A stretch of 64,000 bases of DNA, from the NCBI RefSeq assembly GCF_016920785.2, contig NW_024609857.1, positions 74,708,252 through 74,772,251 of the forward strand. The letters are read 5' to 3'. Position 1 is the stretch's first letter, and each line of letters begins with the position of its first letter. A model generated the notes under the pieces. The model worked only from the letters and a program-made list of their open reading frames with translations, was not told the origin of the DNA and did not search any database. Shown here in pieces: positions 53,230-64,000 of this stretch. The position numbers and the translations under genes are program-made. The DNA comes from Ixodes scapularis. Taxonomy: Eukaryota; Arthropoda; Arachnida; Ixodida; Ixodidae.

Positions 53230-55890
53230 TATAGAATGAACCTTGCAAAGAATTTAGAAGACATTTCTTTGTTGAACTGTAGGATTACTGATAGTTACGG
53301 CGGTGAAAAATGCGTTCGATGAAATGGGGAACCGGACATTTCGGTGCGGAGATATCGGTACGCGATCATTTCGGTATGTGGTCGCTTCGGCACCGGGCTT
53401 TTCAGTACCGGGATTTTTGATGCACGGCTGTTTTGGTGTGCCGCTGAGCTTGCCCCACTGATGTTGCCTCTGTGAAGTCCCCAAAATAAAATTAAATTTA
53501 TGCTTGTATATTTTGTAGACTTCATAAAATCCCCAAAACAATTCATTTAGTGTTCGTCTTATATATCGAAATATAAAGATGATATCTATAATTTAAAAAA
53601 GACGTTTAAAAGGTCACAGATGCTACAAGATCAAAGACCGAACTCGTTGACCATTGAGAACCTGTCACGCGTTTGATTTTAGAAGGTCGTACCTCTGGAG
53701 CGGAAACAAGTGTGGGACCCACGAGCGTCCTCAGCCACCGTTTTTCCGTATTGTACGAATTGCTGTATTTTTCTTATTCGTGTCCCTAGTCCCGCAAAGA
53801 TGATGTCCCTCGCATGAGAGAAAAGCGCCTGATTGAATTTTAATATTATAATTATTATTAGGTGAAGTCGGTGTAGTACGTATAATTACTCTAAATTGCG
53901 GTTTTTTTTTCTTCTTCTTCTTTTTTACAGGACGAACGTGAAAGTTTTAGAGATTTCTATTGGACTTCTCGGTCCCCAGAAACGACAATTCGATCCTCAT
54001 ATCAAAATCAGTGATATAATACAACGTTCCTTCCATTAAGCCTTTGTGCAGCTAATCTCCTCAATTGGTGAGCTTTTGTCCGGTGATTGTGCGTTGACGC
54101 TTATCGCGACGATTAGTTTCGCATGCTTCGGCCACCAAAGCGATTGCTGTCGCAGTGTACCATGTATTAAGCAACAAGTAGGTAATATTAATAATTATTA
54201 CAATACTTTTTTAGGGTTGGCTTCCGTCGTTTCTGCCTTTCCTGGTCACGTGGCATGTAGCAATCGCACCGATACGCGTCCAGGTAGCATACCAAGGCTG
54301 CGATCGGATTTCAACTGGTTCTAACTCTGTCACAGAGCCGCTGCGACAGTGCGACCGTTATTTATTCATATGCGTACATTACAAGTGCACATATGACCAC
54401 GGCATCAGGAGGTCAGCCCCTCGCTCGGTCTTCCCAAATTCAATAATGCTAGAGTTGCGAGTGAACATACTCACGAAGAACCCGACTTCTATCATTTTGA
54501 ATAACCCGGGTACGATTCACTATCGGACCCTTGCCGATTCTAAGAGCTGCATTTGTCATCCTCTCTTTTTAGAAAAAAAAAGGTTTCACTGTTGACCCCC
54601 ACTGTCACCGGCAATCTACACACCCAACCCTAATCAACTCTTTTCGACAGTTCGACAAACGGGGACTTTCGCCCCATTCTTCATTCTGCGAATCGGGACT
54701 AATTGTCCTCTTTCCAGTTGTCCAGAGACCAATGGAATTTCGACGAAGTGACCGGATTCGTGGTGCAATACGCTTACCCTACAAGAATAGAAAACCACGT
54801 GGAACGATCTGTTGTTATATTCACACATGATGCAGGCTATTAGTACATCCGGGTGTGAACCTTCTGCTGCACGCCGAGATAGATGCGTTCGCTTCCTTTA
54901 TCAGCAGTCAGGCTCCCACCTACCAAGACGTCATGAACTACCTCGACAAAATGGCGAGCTTTGGAGTGCTTCCAGAAGCCAGTTAAATTACATGGGCTTC
55001 TGAAAACCACTATGCATGTCACATGCAAAAAAAAAAAAAAATGTTGCGTACTGTGTGATACTAGTATTATCGCTCTACTCACTGACATACAAACCTATTG
55101 GCAGGGAACGGATGCGTATGTAAACTACTGAGGACTGAAGTGTACAGTGAGTAGTTGTCTGTTCCAAAGATAAACGAACAAAAATAAAAATTTCTCAAAT
55201 TCACACAATTGTTCCGCATTTACTCAGGAATTGTCGGGTCACACCAGCCACCACTCTTATGCATTTACAGGCGCGTTAGATGTAGATTTTATTTAAAAAT
55301 AATATATCTGTATTTGTTTTTATTAGTGGGAAATTACGCTTGTGGGAAGCTCTTGATGCCTCGCACCCACAGCTCCCAAAGCTCCTTGTAAAAAATTAAA
55401 TATTGACTCTGCGCATAGTCAGTGGCGCTGGCGGGCGGCCATGTGTTTGCGATGCGGATCTCCGTATGTAGCTCATCTATAGATCGAAATGGGTTTTGAA
55501 GCGCGGCTTTTATAGACGTCCCCCAATTGCGATCCACTAGAACACCCGTACATTGCATCCCTATTATATATTTCAAATTGGCTGACCTATGTCATCGGAA
55601 TACTCTAAAACATTTGAACTGTTAATATCAAAGGAGCCTTTGGCGTCGTACAATCGACACCTTAAACCGATTGGTACATAGCTGCGCATCGGCACTCAGC
55701 TAACTAACCATCAAGCCTTCATATCGATGAAATTATAATATTTGTGTGTGCTCTGTTTATTTGTCGGTCCGTCGACGTCGGCTTTTGTGGCACGACATTT
55801 TAGTATGATGTAACTACGGCAATGCCTGCAGGGACGCGGACTAAATATACACACAAGTCTGTACATTTAAGAGGGCAAATTATTCTAGCA
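53230..55890. other. Unassigned interval between the two minisatellite arrays
   Basis: Includes words 'cggtaccg' and 'tttcggt' repeated at 53330-53420. No domain was recognised in frames up to 95 codons. Confidence 0.35.
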
Positions 55891-56141
55891 CGTGACAGGC
55901 GAGATGGAATGTCCAACGTGCCTGAATGTCCAACGAGACGAAAGATCCAACCGAGACGGAATGTCCAACGAGCCTGAATGTCCATCGAGACGAAAGATCC
56001 AACCGAGACGGAATGTCCAACGAGCCTGAATGTCCAACGAGACGGAAGATCCAACCGAGACGGAATGTCCAACGAGCTTGAATGTGCAACGTGCCTGAAT
56101 ATCCATTATTAAATCTTTCGTCTCGTTGGACATTCCGACTC
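55889..56141. repeat. Minisatellite array 2, ending in an inverted unit
   Basis: About 12 units of the same 17/18-bp repeat with a clear 52-bp higher-order unit. It ends at about 56105 and is followed by an inverted unit and a half (ctttcgtctcgttggacattcc). The flank at 56148-56215 matches the flank of array 1 at 52868-52938 in the same orientation. Confidence 0.9.
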
Positions 56142-56894
56142 GTAATCCCCCGTCGGCTTTCGTCACGAAGCATCTGCGTTGCTGTGCTTTCGTTTGTGTT
56201 TTATTTCTGAGGCGCGTGCTTGATGACGTGAATTTAAGTGCCGTTTCGCTCAGCCAATGGGAATTTAGGTGCCGTAACACTCAGCCAATGGGACATTAGG
56301 CGCCGTTTTTGCTGCTACAGACAACGCCGGCTTCGCTACATGGGACAGTTAATTATTTCGCATTAATAACCAAAATAAGGCGTTGACGAACGCGCGTGCA
56401 AGATGTCATTTGTTTTTGCTTTTTGTTTTAAAACAGTCACTGCTGCAGACCACAGCACATCCGGCGCGCAGACATACATTCCCAGCATTCTCAATGATGC
56501 TCGGGTGATTTCGCAATAAGTCTATTCCCTTCAGTGTTTTGTTCACAAAGCTTCGTTACGTTCCTATCAAAACACCTTTATCAGCAGTCTACTGACGTGC
56601 CTTCATCAGGAACCTGTATTTCCCGTTAACTTTGTTTCTCGAACCGCATGCAGGATACCGCTGGCATACGTTTGCCGGACGCCCCCAATGCATGGCGGAG
56701 AAACCCTCGAGTTCTTCCCGAGTGTATCGAGAGACAGACGCTCACCTGATGACCCGAAGCGGCAGACAACACTGACCTTGACAAGGCCAAATGATTGAGG
56801 AAAACGGCGACGAGGACACGTCTGCCAGAGCACTTTACGCAAGAAGGCCGCTATTCTAATACTCGAAAACACGGCCTCGGAGAAGACTGTTATT

Positions 56895-57120
56895 TACCGA
56901 ATGGGGAAAAAAAAAGTTTTTTTCGTAAGAACAAGTGGAAATTTTTACGGAAGCGCAGTGCCGCAGGAAAATGACACACCTCGTCGAAAGCAAGTTTCGC
57001 CAGTCTCGCGGAGTGATCAAAGCTTCCTTGGCACGCCGAAGCACTGCATCTCTGTGCCTTCGCAAGCTTGGATACCAATCGAGAATCGGCGCCGCGCTAA
57101 AGTTTTGAAAGTGTGTCGCG
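56895..57120 (-). repeat. Repeat shared with 59265-59445 (inverse)
   Basis: On the minus strand it encodes AKLAFDEVCHFPAALRFRK, near-identical in pattern to TKLAFEKLCPFPAELRFRK at about 59365-59425. Unknown family, possibly coding in origin. Confidence 0.6.
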
Positions 57121-57125
57121 CGTAG

Positions 57126-57156
<31 letters not shown>

Positions 57157-57384
57157 GTGCCCAGTAACAGCCGAAGCCTAAGCACCGGTGCACTCCTTAG
57201 TAGTAAACAGAGAGATAAATAAAGTATAAGAAGGTAAGAAATGCCAACAAAAAATAGAACAAAATACTCAGGAGTGACTACGTATATACATCAACCATAT
57301 ACATTGCGCAAGTACTTCTTAAATCGGCAGAAATCTGTATTGAAAATGTCTATATTGCCGCACGCGTAGCTGGCCAAGTGGGCA

Positions 57385-57484
57385 GCGCGGCCGTGGCCTA
57401 ACGGTCATCGTGCTTGACTCCCACGTGAAGAGTCAGGGTTCGATTCCTGGGCGCAGAACAGTAAATTGCAAGAATAAATAAAAG
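57385..57484 (+). mobile_element. tRNA-derived SINE-like unit
   Basis: A box TGGCCTAACGG and B box GGTTCGATTCC are well placed (about 57394 and 57438). The stem pairing of the anticodon arm is flawed, so it is not a working tRNA. Its A-rich tail 'agaataaata' is the left arm of a 26-bp inverted repeat (57455-57480 with 57497-57522, one mismatch). Confidence 0.65.
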
Positions 57485-57755
57485 ACGTGTGTCTTGTATT
57501 TATTCTTACAATTTACTGTTCTGGTAAATTCGAGAACTCTGTTCCATGTTCGCAGTTAGAATGTTCTATGGCGATCCTTCTACGCCGATTGTTCGAGAAG
57601 CCCACGCGTGTACAAAAGGGGCTCCGCGTGGCTAGACGCAGTCAGTTTCGCCCCAGCGTTCGACTCTGCTGTCACGCCCACTTCGACGCCCGCGACGCTC
57701 TGCTTTCTTCTGCCCCCTTTTTATTTTTGGGCACAAGTTCACCACATTAAACGTT

Positions 57756-58720
57756 TCAGCTTTCCCCAGTTATTTTTTGTTTCGCCTTGTCATTCGTGAC
57801 AGTATCAGATGAGTCTAGATGGTTTAAATAGTTTTGAATGCGACCCGATGGTGACACAAAGTTTATGGGGTCAACGTGGAACGTGCGATGATATTGAACA
57901 TTCCTTCCAGGTATATGATAGTGCACAGATGAAACTAATGGGCTAATGTCAAAGAAACTGTGTATACATTTAAACAAAAAATACAAGGTCTCGCGAACAC
58001 CGCCTTGTTGTAAGTTCAGATATCTAATTTCAGTACTTAAGGGTATACGTTTTGAGTCATGTGAACTTCTAAAAAGATAAATTTTAGCAAACCTGTTCTG
58101 TATACGTTTTAGATTTTTTGAAGCAGTCATACTAAAACTGTTCTAGATCACTGAACAAAAGTCATGTTTTGGGAGAACTATGCTCCGGTAAAGCGCAAAT
58201 AAAATATATAGACTCGAAAAACTTTTGCTAAATCGTGAGATTACACCAAGAAGTCTAAAACAAGAGCTCAAAACATGCGACACATGCGAGTTAAAAATAA
58301 GTTTGGAGTCAAGCAAAACTCTAAGGTCTTTTATACACAGTACACGGTTAATGGCAGCTTTTTCTCAGCAGTATACAAAATAAGTAGGAGTATAGTTTTG
58401 CGCGTAAAAGATATAACATTCTTGTTTGTTTGTTTTCGAAGTTGGGTGTAAGACCACTGTCTAGACACCACTGACATATGGCGTTAACATCTTCTTGAAG
58501 TAGAATACAGTCACTTAATATCAATATGTTTTTGTAGATTTTGAGATCGTCTGCAAACTGCATGAGGCGCGATTGATGAACGACGTCTTGGATGTCCTTG
58601 ACGAATACATTAAAAAGAAGAGGTCCAAAGTTGGAGCCCTTGGGTTCCCCAGACGGTGCAGAAAAGAAGCGTGACTTTGCATGAGCATAGCTGACAATAT
58701 TCGCATCATATATCGGCCAC
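57756..58720 (-). pseudogene. Reverse transcriptase fragment of the Jockey/CR1-like LINE
   Basis: QFADDLKIYK, with the catalytic FADD, is at about 58535-58562 on the minus strand, followed by a DVNAICQWCLDSGL segment. A PQG-like block lies just upstream in another frame near 58640. The thumb region (LKRIQNRFAKIYLF, then SLSTEIRYLNLQQ-like residues) is at 57990-58120. Several frameshifts separate these. This copy lacks endonuclease and most of the fingers. Confidence 0.75.
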
Positions 58721-59264
58721 GGAGTTCTGGATCGTCCAGCTGTTCCGGCGAGTTACTATCAATAAAGGGGGAGGGGGGGGGGGGGAGGAGAGATCTGTAC
58801 GTGTTCTTATGTACTATTAACCATGGCTATGTTCCAAATATACTCTAAGGGATTACATGGCAGCACAAATAGAGCAAATTAAGCTGTGGAGCAAGGAGGG
58901 TTTTCGAACTCAAAACTACAAGACGGCGAGAATGAAAATTTTTGAAGCGAGGCCCATACGGTCGCCTGCATTCTGTTGACCAATCACAATTAGGCGAGCC
59001 GCGCTCAAACGTCAAGTGCAATAAAATAGGTTGACAATGAGCCAACACTGATCAGCGATGAGGAGCTGTTGTGCGCGGTATTCTGTAAACCGTCTAACGA
59101 CTTAAAAAGACGTACCTAACCCCCCATTTGTCACCACTGGACGCTGGATCAAGCTCGTTTCTGGACTGCGAGTGCCATACGTTACAAATACAGTCGTCAG
59201 AGTAAAGCAAAACGCTGTTCCAGAGGCAGATGCGGCTTCACGCACAATGCACTCGCAGAATACA

Positions 59265-59445
59265 TCCACACGGCGTCGAATCTTGACCGGTATTGAAGCA
59301 TGCGAAGGCACAGAGACGCAGCGCTTCGGCGTGCCAAGAATTTTTGAGCACACCGTGAGACCAACGAAACTTGCTTTCGAAAAGTTATGCCCTTTTCCTG
59401 CGGAACTGCGCTTCCGTAAAAAGTTTCACCTGTTCTCAAAAGGAA
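59265..59445 (+). repeat. Repeat shared with 56895-57120
   Basis: 'gcgaaggcacagagacgcag', 'cttcggcgtgccaag' and 'cctgcggaactgcgcttccg' match the complement of the other copy. The frame is described there. Confidence 0.6.
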
Positions 59446-59449
59446 GTCT

Positions 59450-61860
59450 CATGGCTTACACAGGGTTTTGAAGAACTGCTCCGGCGAATGACGACGAACG
59501 AGAAGAAAACGTGTCTTTGGCACGCTCCACCAGCCTCCGCAACGCTCCAAAAACGCTATTTTTCGGCATGCAAAACGCCCGTCCGGTGGCTTCACTCTCG
59601 CTGCAACGACCAAGCGTGGATGCGTGCTCCAGCTATTGTCATAGAGATCAGTCACTGGCTCATTCCTCTGCTGCCCCAAAGGAAAGCCTTTTTGTCTCTG
59701 TGGTTCAAGGAGGTTATATAAGACTTCTGGAGTTGCGGTCTCCCATACTTTCCCATGCGACCGGGTAAAGACAGTTTTGCAGGTCGGCGGCCATCTTACG
59801 TGATTTAAGCGGCGCTCGAAGGGGCGGTTGCAGTGCTCTGTTGTTTTGGGGGCTGCGCATGACAAAGAAAGCAAAACAATTATATTTTTGTTTTAAGGGC
59901 TTTAAAGCCGCTTAAATCGCGTTGGATTCCTTTTTTTTTTTTTTCGGATATCTTATTTTAACTTTCCAGTTGCCTCCAAAATTATACAAAAGCATCCTGG
60001 CCGAGTAGAAGGACCAAAATATGTTCCCTTTTTTAATATGGTTGTAAACATGAACTCACGTCTTTCATTTTTTTCTTTCTGAGCCAGTTTATTTATTTGC
60101 AGTGCTTACAAAAACATAACGCTGGCGAAGATGAGCCGAATGCAATAAATTAACTAAGTCGAAAGAGCCATTGTTCCCCGGCAGGCTGTTGATAGAAGCA
60201 AAACCAGTGAAAAGATACTAAATTTTCGTACAAAACAGTGATCTAACACTCAAATGATTCAGTTGAAACTACTTTTCTTTCACAGCAACTCGTTATGCAG
60301 TTGTATTCAGTCTATTTAATGTTTTCGTAATGAATACATAGCATACCTCTCACCATCTCGAAAATTCGTGCACGTGAACTATCACCGAAAACGGCACTTT
60401 GAAAAATTAGAGAAATATCAAGCTCGCGGAAGTAAAGTCGTTTATACTACTTGTTGTGCAGATGCACGGGTGTATAATTAGCGCACCGTCTCGAGTTTTA
60501 GATGCAACTTGCTAAAATACAAATTAAGCGTTCACAGTTACTACGATACTCACTGCTTTCCTCAGGTATGCTAGAAATTCAGGAAACACAATTGAACTGC
60601 TACTCGGTCAAAGACTTCTCGTTTGACCGCTTGTGTCAAAGCAGTCACCTTCGTAGTGTACCGAACACGTAAAGTGAGTATTCCTAGGCGACCAAAAATC
60701 CCCCCGCCGAACGTACAGCACGCTTCCACGCAGCACGCCGAGTGTTGTCTTTGGAACCACGCGGCGTGAAAACATGTGTAATGCTTTATTTTGCCATTCA
60801 AATGCACATAATCATAGAGCTTACACCTGTAAGCCTGCTCACATGCAGTAGTAAGCTATAGCGAGCGAGCGAGATTTGCTGGAACGTGCTTGCTGCATAT
60901 GCTTAAACATTTAAAGTAATTTCTGCCGTTTTCGCCGATGGTTTTCACGGGATTTACGCTGACGAAAGAGACACAGGAGCCCATCATTGCCTTCGGGAAC
61001 GGCTGCAGTTGCTTCACAGAGAGTGGCCTCCAATGAAACGCCGCACATCACATTAGAAACCTCCTTAGCCGTACTACGCCACAGACTGCGTCGATCCTTT
61101 TTCTGCCTCGAATAAGTTGGCGACGGTCGGTGTTTTTGGCGTCAGCTACACCACTTCCGTTCTAGAAGTTGTAAATAACCTCCTTGCTTTGATTGCATCC
61201 TTCTAAGCTTCCATTAACGAAGCGCATTAGTTAGTTTCCTTGCCCCGCATTTGCCTAATCGCGTTCCAGAAATGTCTTCCGACAGTTATTTCCACGCGCC
61301 TTTCGTAAAAACGTCCGATCGGTAGCGAGTTGGTCGCTGGCCACAATTCGGTCATCACCACGACGCGTCGATCGATTAGCGCCCCGTTGGACGCGTCAGA
61401 CGTTTTATCGTACCTGGGTCGTTTTTCACACGCTGCCGCGTCAGCGTCGCCTCGCGTCGGCTCTCATCGCTGCGTGCCGACATCTGTCCCGGTCAGGTGT
61501 CTTCATCGGCCCGCGCGACTCATTGTCGTGGGTGACCTCGAGCGTCGCGTGCTGACGCTGACGCAAACGATGCGCGGAAAAATAAATACAAAAAAAAAAA
61601 CATGTGCTTGGAGCTTTATTCTGTTGCGGTAGTCTTTTTGCGATTGGTTGGAGGTTTGTAAATAATAATTTGGTGGGGGCCATCAAATATAAATGAGATG
61701 TATATCCCTAATGAAGCAGTGAATGACTTTCCGGCACAATATGGTATGTTAAAGTGCGACTAGCGAGCCGTGCGCTCGGAGTACATCACCATATTTGTAT
61801 CCATGATGGCTGGGAGTGTGGCTTGGCAGCTGAACAGCTGCACAAGCCACACTCAACTAG
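59450..61860. other. Unassigned interval
   Basis: No recognisable protein. A T-run is at 59932-59943. A 12-bp inverted repeat 'gagtgtggcttg...caagccacactc' lies at 61814-61853. Confidence 0.35.
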
Positions 61861-61887
61861 ATGACCATACATTTTTCTTCCTTTCAG

Positions 61888-62558
61888 ATGACGTCACACA
61901 CAAAAAAAGTGTCGCGCCGATAAAAACCGATAAAAAGAAGGAGAAGAAGAGCATAATTGAAGAGCTAAGGAGAAATGGCCACTCTAGTAGCGTCATTAAG
62001 CACATCGCCAGACGCCAAGGTCTCGCCAGACAAAACCAGATGACAGTAGAAGAAAGACAGCCCCATCGAGTCGCGCGCATAAGCGTCCCCTACGTAAAGT
62101 GAACCAGCGAAGCACTCGCACGAGTGCTGGGAAAGGAATGCATTCTGGTGGCCCATAAGCCCACGTCCACTCTGGGAAGGTTCATGCCAAAAAAGATCGT
62201 CTACGAAAAGAAAGAGCACAGGGCGTTTTTTACTCCATTCCATGCGCAGAGCGCCCCTCAACATACATCGACGAGACGAAGAACTTTCCCGAGCGAATCC
62301 GCCGACACAAGAAACGACTTCCGGAAGTTTGACAGTGAGCGCAGCGCCATCGCCGAACATTGCGATACCCTACCGAGACAATCGCATTGACTTCGTGAAC
62401 GCGCACGTGGTAAAGGCAGAGCCCAATTTCCGAAGAAGACTTTTCTTGGAATAGTGGCAAATCCAGCATACGCCAGGAAACCTAAACAGGTCCCTGGGCG
62501 CGTTGACTTCTGTGTACGCACATGGCCTCCGTGACCTGACGAGAAAGTTCAAGAGATG
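61888..62558 (+). pseudogene. Penelope-like element relic (RT end plus GIY-YIG endonuclease)
   Basis: Penelope-like elements code for an RT followed by a GIY-YIG endonuclease. Readable in order: ELRRNGHSSSVIKHIARRQG; RISVPYVKGTSEALARVLG; VAHKPTSTLGRFMPKK, typical of the linker. In a shifted frame TYIDETKNFPERIRRHK follows, where the YIG of the nuclease reads YID; then NDFRKFDSERSAIAEH, IDFVNAHVVKAEPNFRRRLFLE split by frames, a TAG, and IQHTPGNLNRSLGAL, the usual C-terminal motif. The final stop is at 62556-62558. At least two frameshifts and one stop are present. The RT catalytic core is missing or unrecognisable upstream. Confidence 0.82.
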
Positions 62559-63006
62559 ACCCTATCCATAACCCCAAAAAAATTAATTTACAAGTTTTAA
62601 CTTTGTACTTTTTTTAATTTATTTTTATTTTTTGAAGACGAAGAGCTCATGAGCTGCTGCTGTTCCGCGTGCATTCAGTCGCCCTTGAAGAAGAAATCGA
62701 GTTGGTTCCGAAACGTCCGGTTTCCTTTGGAGTTTTTTGGTTGGAGCTACATTTTTTAACTTTAATTCTCACCGAACCAGGCAGATTTCTGCCGAATCTG
62801 TTTACGATCAAAAAGTACTATTGTGACAACCAAGATGGCCGAGAGACTGCAATGGAAGTTCCCTACCGCATGAGCGTAGGAAAATCGGCATCGAAAGAAA
62901 TCACAATTCATGAGTACGCGTTTCTCTGCCTCGCAGCAACCTTGAAGGTTGCCGTTGCTGTTAGTTGTCACTGTGAAAATTCGAACGCTTTGTACGTTCT
63001 CTCGTA
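62559..63006. other. Unassigned interval after the Penelope relic
   Basis: Contains AT-rich sequence and one 112-codon plus-strand frame (62669-63007) without recognisable features. Confidence 0.35.
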
Positions 63007-63143
63007 ATATGAAAAAACGCAAATGATTAGGAAGAGAAGAAGAGGACTGGACAAAGCGCTCACTTACAGCTGACGTGTTTTGTAAGTAAGCGCTCTGTCC
63101 TGTCCCCTTCTTCTCTTCCTAATCATTAGCGCTTTTTCACATC
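63007..63143. repeat. Foldback element, ~60-bp arms
   Basis: 'aatgattaggaagagaag' onward pairs with its inverse ending at 63127, and weaker pairing reaches 63007 and 63143. The loop is about 12 bases. The following 'taaccaactagcccacca' resembles the flank of the element at 27106-27467. Confidence 0.8.
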
Positions 63144-64000
63144 ATGTTTAACCAACTAGCCCACCAGTTGATTTTAATAAAGCACGTCCTCTCCTTGGGT
63201 TCGTTTTTATTGATTCGGCATTGTGCAGATGCTGCAGCAAATTAGTTTGATGACTGCAGTGGCAGCCAAGAAACATCTTGGCTATACACACGCACACTTC
63301 ACAGACCCGACCCAAACAAACGCGAACCGTGCCGACATTTCCACGAGATGAAGTGCCTCGAACATAGCTGTTCCTCCCGGTGTTGGTGGAGGAGGGTTTA
63401 GCTTTAATCGTTTGGGGCTCGATGGCGAGCACATTGCTGAGGTTTGTGCTGACTCGCGCTGCTTTTCTTCGACTATGTACATTTATTTGCATAGTTACAG
63501 ACATCCTAACTTGGACAACCATCTCAATCCCCCCCTCCCCCAGAGCCTCAGTTCAGGTCTCTATATTTCTTCACCCGTTCCTCCTTTTGACATTTCCAAC
63601 TCTCTCCCTGCCATTGATGAACAAACCAGTTAGTTAAGCCGTAAGCCACAGCAACTGTCGAACGCTTTAAAGTTGACGCCAAGCACGTCATGCCAGCGCT
63701 AGCGATATTTCGTCGCAGTGTCCCCTGCACTGGGCTAAAACCTGCAACATAGAAAAAGATTGGCTGCAGGAACCACTATAGTTGTTTGTCGAATTGCGAT
63801 AGCATTCGTCATGAGACTTACGGCACAGCTTACTTTGAATACGACGACACTAATCTTGAGAAAACACTATTTTATTAATGGTTTACGACAATCATTGACG
63901 TCGGAGTGCCACTTTGAAATTGAGTGAATGCCTCGTAGGTTGGGCGCGAATGCGTACGGCCGCTCTGTGTTTGTGCGGCCTGGATTTACCTTTTTGCGCC
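63144..64000. other. Unassigned right edge
   Basis: A C-rich run 'ccccccctcccccag' is at about 63531. Frames up to 124 codons on the minus strand show no known domain. Confidence 0.3.

Larger units (their letters stand above)
57125..58725 (-). mobile_element. Jockey/CR1-like LINE, 5' truncated, 3' end intact
   Basis: The 3' end on the minus strand is a (TTA)n tail (57125-57147) preceded by 'cacaataaagtg'. RT relics occupy 57756-58720. The part between 57385 and 57755 contains a tRNA-like SINE and sequence I cannot place. No target duplication was identified. Confidence 0.7.

Noticed and set aside
52779..53264. 161-residue minus-strand frame with repeated LDIQARWTFRL units
   Set aside because: It is the translation of the minisatellite. 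All three frames are open, and the unit length is not a multiple of three, so it is not a real repeat protein.
57385..57455. tRNA gene
   Set aside because: A and B boxes are good, but the anticodon stem has a mismatch and no acceptor pairing; a SINE head is the better reading.
1..64000. CRISPR array or bacterial operon
   Set aside because: No regularly spaced identical repeats with unique spacers, no ribosome binding sites or operon-like gene runs; all enzymes belong to eukaryotic retro- or DNA transposons.

Overview
This looks like a repeat-dense stretch of an arthropod nuclear genome. My best guess is a chelicerate, probably a hard tick, but that is an inference from the kinds of transposable element present and not a proof. 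I find no intact multi-exon host gene, rRNA, CRISPR array or prokaryotic operon. Almost every long reading frame belongs to a mobile element.

Layout. (1) 252-6116: a complete Ty3/gypsy LTR retrotransposon on the minus strand, with 368-bp LTRs that differ at about eight positions and a 4-bp target duplication. Its gag and pol are broken by frameshifts and a stop, but a textbook -1 frameshift signal survives between them. (2) 9571-12210: a TTAA-flanked inverted-repeat element, probably Kolobok-like, carrying what may be a THAP zinc-finger fragment. (3) 12504-18377: a nearly intact, full-length I/Jockey-type LINE with a 13-bp target duplication, a complete ORF1, and an ORF2 spoiled by a single TAA. 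It sits inside an older repeat whose second copy lies inverted at 22.7-23.0 kb. (4) 18776-22467: a tRNA-Met-derived SINE split by an internally deleted L1/Tx1-like LINE with a 17-bp target duplication. (5) 23.4-25.2 kb: a ~0.95-kb repeat (copy P) found again inverted at 42.3-43.9 kb (copy Q), then AT-rich sequence. (6) 26.6-32.3 kb: eroded minus-strand LINE relics carrying a stack of insertions: an inverted-repeat element, a 906-bp hAT element with an 8-bp target duplication, and a 2.2-kb inverted-repeat element that contains a SINE which itself contains a 693-bp TTA-flanked element. (7) 33238-37021: a 3.8-kb hAT-type element with an 8-bp target duplication and CGGTT-rich ends, inside an older inverted duplication. 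(8) 37.3-51.2 kb: simple repeats, foldback elements, three copies of a ~570-bp inverted-repeat element and a PIF/Harbinger transposase fragment. (9) 52.9-56.2 kb: two arrays of one 17/18-bp minisatellite. (10) 57.1-58.7 kb: the 3' part of a Jockey/CR1-like LINE with a tRNA-like SINE beside it. (11) 61.9-62.6 kb: a Penelope-like element relic (GIY-YIG end).

How the parts relate. The elements were layered over time. Target duplications and 'empty' second copies give the order: LINE into older repeat; L1-like LINE into SINE; SINE into DNA element; DNA element into SINE. Only the large LINE and the LTR element look recent. Domain calls rest on motifs read by eye from translated frames; no database search was run.
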